From contig ML679961.1 of NCBI GenBank assembly GCA_007922225.1, positions 4,603,295 to 4,667,294 of the forward strand: a stretch of 64,000 nt of DNA. The letters are read 5' to 3'. The position numbers were made by a program, and so were the translations under genes. Origin of the DNA: Emydura subglobosa (Eukaryota; Chordata; Testudines; Chelidae). The notes below the pieces were generated by a model. The model was not told the origin of the DNA, did no database searches, and saw nothing but the letters and a program-made list of their open reading frames with translations. Each line of letters opens with the position of its first letter. Position 1 is the stretch's first letter. Shown here piece by piece: positions 56,087-64,000 of this stretch.

Positions 56087-56201
56087 TAGTGTGACCAGAC
56101 AGCACGTGTGAAAAATCGGGACGGGGTAATAGGTATCTATATAAGACAAAGCCCTGAATATTGGCACTGTCCCTATAAAAGTGGGACATCTGGTCACCAT
56201 A
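56087..56201 (-). mobile_element. hAT-like MITE with 8-bp target duplication
   Basis: Begins TAGTGTGACCAGACAGC and ends ATCTGGTCACCATA. It is the reverse orientation of the family at 9814, 19574 and 47965: its right part has the GGGACAT-type sequence found at the left of the others. Flanks TCCCTATC (56079-56086) and CCCCTATC (56202-56209) match at 7 of 8, the best preserved duplication of the four. Confidence 0.9.
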
Positions 56202-56209
56202 CCCCTATC

Positions 56210-57170
56210 CTCCTTCCAGCTGACTAGGACTGACAGAGGTGGCAGTCTCTCGTCACCCTTCGCTGCCACAGCGACTGACCTGACCCCAGCAACCAGGGAT
56301 CAGAAAAGAGGCATAAAAAGTCCCTTTTGTGCCTCCTCTTAACCCTCCTGCTATTTGCTGAACGCTTCTCTTCCACGGCATAAGATCTGGCCCCAAATGC
56401 CTTTTCCTTCAAACGTGGCTCTTTCCTACTTGTGGAGAGATTATTTATGTCGTGCAATTGCTGTTCTTTAGGTAGAACTGGCCCATATGGCCTGTTCTTG
56501 ACTTTCTGGTACAGCCAGGCCATCACAGCACTAGGCTGAGATGGCCAGTGACTGTATACTCCCTCTGCTAGCTCCAAAATAGCACAGCGTTAAAATACTG
56601 CAGGTCCTATGTAATCTGGCGCTTAGAGAGAGAGGGACAGTACAGTGGTAGATTTTTAAAAACATATTTAGAGGTCATAGGACAGTCTCCTTGACTTTAC
56701 GATAGACTTTGTACAATGAAAGCACAAACATCCAAGGATGTCTCCCACACGACCAAGTCTAACATTAGTTTAACGGCAGAAGCTGTCTCGCTGGTTAACC
56801 TTCTCCCCAGAGCCTGGCAACTCCACCCAGTCTGTAAGTTAGATATACAGCAGGTATTTTCTGACTTTACTGTAATTTATGAGCAGAGGGACTTGATAAT
56901 GGATTTACCTTCTCAATAAATGGTTTGGCACCTAGTATGGACAGTCTCACTGCAGCATTACGGTCTGCCACTTTGACCGTTTATGTTGCTGCAGTCCAAG
57001 GGCAATTGAACGTATATAACTAAAATTCCGCTGCTGGATATTTCATGAGACACATGTTTGGACAATGACTAAGGAGATGTGCTAACAATCTAGCACTGGC
57101 AGAGAGATTGTCTGGAGACTGTCTATGTTCAGAGGTACAATCTTAGAACCGAAGCAAAATGGAATTGATT
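56210..57170. other. No recognised feature
   Basis: A 117-codon minus-strand frame (56224-56577) has no domain. Nothing supported. Confidence 0.3.
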
Positions 57171-57259
57171 CTGAGCTCGGTCTCATTGATGTAAGTCCAG
57201 AGCAACTGTTTTGAATATCACTGATTCACTCCAGATTCACATTAATGAAACTGAGATCA
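57171..57259. repeat. MITE-like palindrome
   Basis: Left arm CTGAGCTCGGTCTCATTGAT, GTAAGTCCAGAGCAACTG is imperfectly inverted in the right arm CTGATTCACTCCAGATTCAC, ATTAATGAAACTGAGATCAT. Same family type as 29220-29346. Confidence 0.6.
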
Positions 57260-57387
57260 TCATCTGGCAGTATCTGAACACATCTGAACTGTGTTGTAGT
57301 TCAAATATATCCCTAAAATAAGTGTTCCAATGTTGCATGATTTGATTGTTTATAATTTATTATACAGCGGAAGAATTTCTCTTTTTG

Positions 57388-58958
57388 TTTCTGTTTTCAC
57401 CAAAAAGGTTAGCAGTGATTGGATGACCAGCATAGTGAGCATCAGTGTAAATGGAGTGGGATCTAAGACTAAAAAATGGGGAATGAACAAGTTAAGGATG
57501 ACTTAGACAAGTCAGATGTCTTCAAGTTGTCAAGGCCTGATGAAATACATCCTAGAGTACTTAAGAAACTGGTTGAAGAGCCATGAGACATTAGCAATTA
57601 TCTTTGAGAACTCGTGGAAGACAGAAGAGATCCCAGAGGACTGGAAAAGGGCAAATATAATACCTATCTATAAAAAGGGGAATGAGTACAACACAGGGAA
57701 TTATAGACCAGTCAGCTTAAGTTTGGTATCTGGAAAGATAATGGAAAAAATAATCAAACAATCAATTTGGAAACACCTAGAAGATAATAAGGTGATAAGT
57801 AACAGTCAACATGGATTTGTCAAGAACAAATCACATCAAACCAACCTAATATCCTTATCTATTACCCTAATATCCCTTCGGGGGAGTGGGGGAAAGGGAG
57901 AAAGGAAGCAGTAGATGCAATATTTCTCAACTTTACTCAACTTTTTGTACTGTTTAACATGACTTTCTCATAAGCAAATGAGGGAAAGAGAGACTAACTG
58001 AACCTCCTATAAGGCGGGTGCACAATTGATTAGAAAACTGTATTCAGAGAGTAGGTAGCAATGGTTCAAGTCAAGCTGGAAAGGCATATCGAGTGGGGTC
58101 CCACAGGGATTTGTCTTGGGTCTGGTTCTAGTCCATATCTTCATAAATTATTTGGATAATGGCACAGACTGTACACTTATATAATTTGTGGATGATACCA
58201 AGCTGGGAGAGGTTGCAAGCACTTTGGAGGACAGGATTAAAATTCAAAATGATCTTGACAAACTGGAGAAATGGTCTGAAATAAGGACACATTGCAAAGT
58301 GGTACACTTAGGAAGGAATAATCAATTGCACAAAGACAAACTAGAAACTGACTGCCTCTGAAGGAGTACAGGAGAAAAGGATCAGGGGGTATAGTGGATC
58401 ACAAATTAAATAGGAATAAAGAATGCAGTACTGTGGTAAAGAAAGGGAACATCATTCTGGGATGCATTAGCAGGAGCGTTATAAGCAAGTAATTCTTCTA
58501 CTCTACTCAGCACTGATAAGACCTCAGCTGAAGGATCTGTCCAGTTCTGGGCACCACACTTCGGGAACGGTGTGGACAAATTGTTTAGTTTGGAGAAGAG
58601 AAAACTAGAGGGGACATGATTACGGTCTTCAAAGTGCATAAAAGATTGTTATAAAGAGGAGGGTGACCAATTGTTCTACTTATCTACTGAGGACAGGCCA
58701 AGAAGGAATGGGCTTAAACTGCAGCAAGGGACATTTAGTTTAGACATTAGGAAAAACTTCCCAACTGTATGGGTAGTTAAGGAGCGGAACAAATTACCTA
58801 GGGAGGCTGTGGAATCTCTGTCATTGGTGGTTTATAAGAGCAGGTTAGACAAACGCCTGTAAAGGAATGTTCTAAATAGTCCTGACTCAGTGCAGGGGAC
58901 TAGACTAGATGTCCTATTGAGGTCCCTTCCAGTCCTACATTTCTGTGATTCTACGGTT
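57388..58958 (+). mobile_element. CR1 LINE, RT and 3' UTR, 1.57 kb
   Basis: Plus-strand CR1 that begins at the ORF2 linker (TTTTCACCAAAAAGGTTAGC) and runs through RT to a complete 3' end (CTAGATGTCCTATTGAGGTC, CCTTCCAGTCCTACATTTCT, GTGATTCTACGG). It belongs to the subfamily of the older CR1 at 11352/16343, in the opposite orientation. Small deletions occur near 57870-57950. Confidence 0.9.
57470..58862 (+). pseudogene. CR1 ORF2 RT domain, decayed but with FVDD active site
   Basis: RT motifs in order: SSCQGLMKYILEYLRNWLKS, IPEDWKRANIIPIYKKGNEY, NTGNYRPVSLSLVSGKIMEK, SNSQHGFVKNKSHQTNLI (frame open 57516-57914). Then comes a broken segment where YLDFxKAFD should be, a GVPQG-type piece (GTGGGGTCCCACAGGGATTT near 58095), and the catalytic FVDDTKLGE with FVDD at 58195-58206, directly after an in-frame TAA. 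The C-terminal piece at 58671-58862 has STEDRPRRNGLKLQQGTFSL and NKLPREAVESLSLVVYKSRL. The active-site residues are intact, but frameshifts and stops prevent function. The endonuclease is absent. Confidence 0.9.
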
Positions 58959-60859
58959 AAGAACATACATCACACCTTAGCTTAAACTGAAAGGGAAATT
59001 CAATGTATCACACTCTGGTCAATTGTTCTGCATATCAAGTTACATTGAAATATATTTGATGTTTTAAGAGGGTTTACAATATGTGGAGACCAGTACAGAT
59101 GACAAACATTTTATGCTACCAGCAATATTTTAGGTAGCACCAAAGTAAAATTACAGCATCAAAAATGCGGGCAGAAGATGAAGCAATAACTTCTCATGAA
59201 AAACTATTCTGTCCTTTCCAGGATCATGACATGATAAGATACACGATGGAAACATTTGATTATATTGTACCTGACGGCATTTTTTATTTGCTGAGTATCC
59301 TGTTCAAGTGGAAAACATGGAACATTGAAATCACTCTTGGACTCCATTTTTGGACATTGTTTGTGCCCAAAAAGCAGGGTTTTTTTCCCCAAAAACTTTT
59401 ATTAAGTTTGCACATGGGGATGTAGAAAGGAAAAGGAAATGCACAAAGGTGTGCAGAGATGCAGCCAGTGGACATTTCACTGCATGAGATTCTCCCATTT
59501 CCTACTCGGTGTCCTTCAACTCAAGCTTGATCAATAAGAGCAACATCTTTTAAGTGTAATGCCTCCTTCTTGGGGACTCCTGCCCACTTGCCTCTGGGCA
59601 AGGATGCTGTCTTCCTGGCAACAGTCCCCAGACTGGAGAAGGAGATTTGTGTTCACTGGGACCTCATGTGGGCTCTCCAAGAGGGAAAGATCAGATTTTA
59701 AAATGCATGGTCCTCAGAGTGCAGGCTGCAGTCCCCCCCCCCGGAACTTCCATAAGTAGATTCCACTTAAATTAATAGGAGCAATGCACCTAATGACACA
59801 AGGAAACTAGTGAAGGTGAGCAGCCCTGCTTAAGTTACTATATTTAAACTCCTAAGGGACTGAGTTAACTGAGAACAGGGAGTGGTCAGAAGAGGCTGGA
59901 TACACAAATGCAATGCAAATGGACTAATGCTGATAAGAACAGCCCCACATACGTCCATTGAATGCCTTGTGTGCACATCAGGGATCTCTCTAATATACAC
60001 ACCATGAGACAGCTAATAATGGTGAGTCCTTATCGGCAAAATCCTCCCTCTGAAGTGCCAGGGATGTTGGCCCTTCCGTAGATGGTGGGGTCCATTGTAA
60101 TGGATAAGAGAGTTCAGTCATGGTGCAAGAGATGGTAGAGATCCCTTAGACACCACAGAGGCCCTGTGAAACTGCAAGGCTGAGGACCCTGCTAACACTC
60201 ATCTGTGTTCCTGCCCTTCAGCGTTACTTTGTTCCTTGCTAGAGTGGGGCACAGGGGCAGGATGAGGTAGTCACGATGTCCTGGAAAAGGAGGTCTCTCC
60301 TCTCCTTTGAGGGTTTTGCCTCCAGCTTAGCTTTCCTTGATGTCTCTTTTGGCAGCATCTCTCCAACTGGGGCCTGCAGTGGCTTATTTACATATGACCC
60401 CGTGCCCCACTGGAGCTCCACTGGGCAAATCTCTAACTTTAAGGTTGCCTCATTTTACTGTCTCCTCCCCTGGGGTGGGGGGGAATCCTTGTGTTGTGAT
60501 TTTTTTCCGCAAAGATTCTCGTGATCTTTTCCAGCCCCTCATGAGACGTTTATGATGTTATGGCAACTGGAACTAAAGCCCATGGTTTCCACAGAAGGCC
60601 TGGGGGCCAGTAGTTATCCTGGTTTTAGTGTTGCAAATGGGGCTGTATTTATACGGTTCTGCAGGGAAAGACTGGCATGTCTTTCCCTGTCAGTAAACTT
60701 GGGGACAGGGTGGCTGGATGGGATACACATCCAATTAATGCATTTAAGAGAAAACGTCAAAAGAGTCCACAACAAAACCTACAGATCTTCGGTGTGATCT
60801 GATCTCCATTATCGAAGTGTCTGAGCACCCTCATGGTCTTTAATGTATTTAACTTCACA
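58959..60859. other. No recognised gene
   Basis: About 1.9 kb without repeats I can name. Frames at 59165-59425, 59559-59759 and 60276-60555 have no domain pattern. Confidence 0.3.
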
Positions 60860-61000
60860 CACCCCCAGGGAGGAACGGAAGTGCTACTATCCCCATTTTA
60901 CAGATGGGGAACTGAGGCAGAGAGAGACAAAGTGACTTGCTAAAGGTCACTCTGGAATTTTTGGTGGATCAGGGAAGTGAATCCAAGATTCCAGTTAATG
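60860..61000 (-). mobile_element. MIR-type SINE core
   Basis: Reverse of the MIR/CORE-SINE central region: CTATCCCCATTTTACAGATG, GGGAACTGAGGCAGAGAGAG, AAAGTGACTTGCTAAAGGTC. This core is shared by ancient tRNA-derived SINEs across amniotes. The tRNA head and the tail are eroded. Confidence 0.85.
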
Positions 61001-61094
61001 ACTTACCCTCTGAATCATTCTTCTGGTTGATGAGTTCTGAAGGAGTTTAGATTTTGCTGTATTTGACTATATGGTGATCTCCCAAAGGGGTGGT

Positions 61095-61220
61095 TGGGAC
61101 ATAATTCCCTGGGGGCTTTTGAAACTGCACTAGAAAGCATGCTGGTTAATTCTGCACTTGCAGGAAGGTGGATTAGATAATCTAACTGGTCTTTTCCACC
61201 TCTAATGCCCATGATTCTTT
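61095..61220 (+). mobile_element. Old CR1 3' end
   Basis: GGAAGGTGGATTAGATAATC, TAACTGGTCTTTTCCACCTC, TAATGCCCATGATTCTTTTG: a diverged CR1 3' terminus on the plus strand. Confidence 0.6.
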
Positions 61221-61289
61221 TGCACCACACTGCACATTTCTTACCACAATGTCATGATGATGAAGAGGCTTAGAAGCTCCCTAAGGATG

Positions 61290-61375
61290 ATTTAGTTCCT
61301 CACTGTATAAACAAGTATCACAAAGACAGTTCCTTCCTGTCCTAGGGAACTCACAGTCTAGGAGTTTGACAATAC
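61290..61375 (-). mobile_element. L2-like 3' tail scrap
   Basis: CAGTTCCTTCCTGTCCTAGG, GAACTCACAGTCTAGGAG, the reversed L2 3' UTR pattern, diverged. Confidence 0.4.
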
Positions 61376-62289
61376 ACAATATGGGAATAAACACACATAC
61401 ACGGGGTGGGAAGGGTGGCAAGGGAACAGGGGATGAGTGCATTCGCGTATGTTAGTAGTCATGGGCGTCTCAGTATTCATAGTGGCCACATGAAAAATGC
61501 CAATTCCTTTATACATCTGATGCAGTTGACTTTAAAACCGCTGTCAATGGGAATTTTGCCTGAATGTGAACTGCAGGAATTGGTCTAGAACATTCAGTTG
61601 TATGGAAGTAGTTGCATCCCATGATGGGATGTAAGAGGGTGTCACTCAGCTTGGTTGGAGAAATGAATTGGTCCCACAAGCAGAAATTGCTTTTATGCCC
61701 CAAAGAACTGGATTGTATGCAACTAAATACATGGCACTTCCTCACACCTGTCTCTTCAGACACCCACACACTGCAGAAAAAGTTAAATTAATGAGTTACT
61801 ACATAATTCAACGTTTCACCAAAATATGACTTTCTATTTAGAATACAGAATCATCCAAGAATAAATCTTACAGAATTATGGGTTTAAAAGCACTGGAATT
61901 TCTTATCTCAAATAAATGTAATATTATTATGATTACACACGCCCTTCCTCTCCAAAACATCAGCATCATTATGTAATACATGCTTTCCCCAGTTCTATTC
62001 AAATTCTCACTTGTTAATATAATAAAATGAGTAGAAATCTAAACAGAGACAGACTAAAAAACCCTCACACAAACACCTTTGATATACTCCTGCCTCTCTC
62101 AACCATTTTCTTGTCATTTCTCCCAGAATTTTCAAAACACATCAACTGATGCATATAGTGTAGTAGTTTGGTTTTTTTAAAAAAGAAACCCATAATGTAA
62201 ACCAGAGCTTTTCCCTCTAATATTATACCAAAAATAATAGTAATTTGTAGTTTGAGGGGCATGGGAGAGAGACTTCATTACTTATCCCC
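61376..62289. other. No recognised feature
   Basis: Nothing supported. Confidence 0.3.
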
Positions 62290-62606
62290 CAGCTATCTGA
62301 GGCCTTGGTCCGACTCCGTCCTTTGAAGTCAAGTGAAGTCATTCCATTGAGTTTAATAGGGCATGGATTGGGGCCGAGGGGGGCAGTTTCTGAGAAGTCT
62401 CTAGAACTGTGGGAATGTGTTCGTCAAGGCCTGGCTTTAACAGTCCATCCCAGTTCAGCAAAGCACATGCTTCACGTCCATCGACGTTAATACCGATCAC
62501 GTGCATACGCGCTTTGCTGAACTGTGGCCCAAGTGAGTGATCCGACACCCACTGGAATCAACTGGAACCTTTCCACTGACTTCAATGGGCTTTGGATCAG
62601 GCCCTC
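62290..62606. repeat. Nested palindromic MITE-like repeats
   Basis: An inner inverted repeat is exact over 14 bp: CAGTTCAGCAAAGC at 62451-62464 against GCTTTGCTGAACTG at 62511-62524. Outside it, GAGGCCTTGGTCCGACTCC and TTTGAAGTCAAGTGAAGT on the left (62300-62340) are loosely reversed as CACTGACTTCAATGGGCTTT, GGATCAGGCCCT on the right (62574-62605). This suggests one palindromic element inserted into, or fused with, another. Confidence 0.65.
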
Positions 62607-62990
62607 ACATAGACAAGATGGGACACATAACAGGTGTAAAACACCGGAACATTCCCGGCTGGATGAGCAAGGCACTGTAAAGCCAGTGGGTCTTGAACCT
62701 GGTCCTGCAGAGTTGCCAGGCAGCCATCTGACAACCAGCAGCAGCTATAACCAGGTTATGCTCCACTACCCACAACCCACTGGGAACAGAGACCACAGGA
62801 AGTCCCGCGTTAAGGGGTCTGACAGTACCAATTAGTGAATATTAATCCTTTTAGTTCTTTCTGTATATTTGATTCATTATAACAGTAACTATTCTTTAGA
62901 ATCTTTATCTTCAACAAAGAGTATGTCTGAATTCTAAGGCCCAGAACACTGGTTCTTGACCAATATGTAACTCTACTCAGGAATGTATTC
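62607..62990. other. No recognised feature
   Basis: Nothing supported. Confidence 0.3.
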
Positions 62991-63062
62991 GTTATGCTGT
63001 ATGTGTTCGTTATGTATGTATGTATTCATTATGTATGTATGCTGTATGTATTCGTTATGCTC
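62991..63062. repeat. Imperfect (TATG/TTATG) tandem repeat
   Basis: Units of GTATGTAT and TTCGTTATG/TTCATTATG alternate (63003-63060), giving a compound minisatellite-like array with a higher-order period of about 28 bases. Confidence 0.75.
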
Positions 63063-63634
63063 TTGGGTGCCTTCATGTCCAGACAATTCCAGATGTTTGT
63101 AAAAACCATCCCCTTAACATATAGCTATAATTCTGACAATAAGCATATATAGACCTGAGGATTGTTACAGCATGCTTTCTGTGGGGGAAATCAACGTGAA
63201 AGAATAAATGTGGGGTTAGAAAGATCCACTGAGGGATATTAACTTGAAGAATTGTTAGTCCTCCCAGCTGTAAATAAGCATGTCTTCACACATAAAGCAA
63301 GTAAACTGAGAATGTATAGAAATGCCATCAAAACATATGTTTCTGGGAGAATATCCTTGGCAACAAGGTTTCCTTTGTCTGAAACCCTATGTTATGATAC
63401 TGATATGAAAATTTAGAACACAATGGGTCCATTCCAGATGCAGGAAAGATATATACAGCTCTGAGTCTGACAACAAGGAGTTAATTTGTATCTCTTTATT
63501 TCGGTATTTTGTATAGTGCTGTACTAATCTCAGATTAATAATCTTAGATTAAATAATTCCAATTGAACCTGTTATTTCGACAATCTTCAGTCATTAACTC
63601 AGACATGCAACAAGCCTCATGGCTCCCGCCGTGT
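63063..63634. other. No recognised feature
   Basis: Nothing supported. Confidence 0.3.
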
Positions 63635-63635
63635 A

Positions 63636-63638
<3 letters not shown>

Positions 63639-63666
<28 letters not shown>
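63639..63666. repeat. (AC)n microsatellite, 14 units
   Basis: Pure AC/CA dinucleotide array after GTGTACGT, followed by a C run at 63672-63679. Confidence 0.95.
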
Positions 63667-63670
<4 letters not shown>

Positions 63671-63734
63671 CCCCCCCCAAGGGACATTCCAGGAATTGCC
63701 CAGGCAACAACATGGATCTCCTGTAGCTGCCACA

Positions 63735-63955
63735 ACCACAAGGGCTCTTGAACTCCTGGCTTCAATCTCAGCTTGATTTGGACCTGACCTCCTGGCCCGG
63801 ACCATGAAACCTGAACCGAACTTTGATCCTTGATATTGACTACGAACTCCTCCACTACTCTCAACCTCAGGTTTGACCCTGCTCTGACCCTTGGTCCCAA
63901 CTGCTCTTCTAACATTCCCCAACACACCTAACCTGCTCCAAGGACCCCACAAACA
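63735..63955 (+). repeat. Degenerate CTGAC-type repeat block
   Basis: Repeating words of the type CTGACCTCCTGGC, GAACCTGAACCGAACTTTG, TTTGACCCTGCTCTGACCCT, similar in style to 40490-40720 read in reverse. Probably a piece of the same LTR-retroelement class, cut off by the window end. The strand is nominal. Confidence 0.4.
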
Positions 63956-64000
63956 ATCAAGTGCCCAAATGAGGCTGAAAATCATGTTTCTTGTTTCCTA

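Noticed and set aside
1..64000. CRISPR array, prokaryotic operon or phage
   Set aside because: The LINE, hAT and LTR content, MIR-type SINE and low gene density are those of a vertebrate nuclear genome. No array of spaced direct repeats is present.

Overview
This window looks like nuclear DNA of a non-avian sauropsid, most likely a turtle. Most of what I can recognise is interspersed repeats: many CR1 LINE copies of several subfamilies, L2 LINEs, a Penelope-like element, LTR-retrotransposon or endogenous-retrovirus solo LTRs, hAT and Tigger-type DNA transposon remnants, a MIR-type SINE and a probable L1-type ORF1 remnant. The family assignments rest on remembered family features and on motifs visible in the sequence. 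No database search was run. I found no host protein-coding exon, tRNA or rRNA gene that I could defend, so the window is best read as intergenic or intronic DNA. All long open reading frames that I can interpret are decayed transposon proteins.

Layout. 0-9 kb: a CR1 3' end, a probable LTR ending at 3540, an L2 tail, a CR1 3' end, an LTR-like block, and a plus-strand L2 LINE (RT motif YADD at 6406-6417) split by a GC-rich insert. 9-11.3 kb: a CR1 split by a TG...CA LTR candidate that carries a hAT MITE. 11.35-17.2 kb: the most informative locus, an almost full-length 4.9-kb minus-strand CR1 (5' promoter region, ORF1 with coiled coil and SGNH-type esterase, ORF2 with endonuclease and reverse transcriptase, 3' UTR) nested inside an older CR1. 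17-24 kb: hairpin, AT-rich DNA, a repeat shared with 44-47 kb, a CR1 fragment and a hAT MITE. 23.3-27.1 kb: two adjacent CR1 copies in opposite orientation, each interrupted by a solo LTR with a 5-bp target duplication (GATGC and GCAGT).

27-35 kb: mostly unannotated, with palindromic MITE-like copies, a tandem duplication carrying telomere-like CCCTAA motifs, a tRNA-like Pol III box pair and an L1-type ORF1 remnant. 35.5-39.97 kb: a CR1 that has lost its RT core, another CR1 tail, a hAT element and a Penelope-like RT. 40.2-42.2 kb: LTR-like DNA. 43.4-47.2 kb: a repeat block cut by a Tigger fragment and a 2.4-kb CR1. 48-53 kb is largely free of repeats I recognise. 53-58.96 kb: two LTR-like blocks, a CpG-rich DNA-element candidate, a hAT MITE with an 8-bp target duplication, and a plus-strand CR1 that keeps its FVDD catalytic motif. 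60-64 kb: MIR, old CR1 and L2 tails, nested palindromes and microsatellites.

The genes do not form a functional pathway. The useful biology here is the layering: order of insertion can be read from nesting (older CR1 < LTR or younger CR1 < hAT), and several elements preserve target-site duplications.
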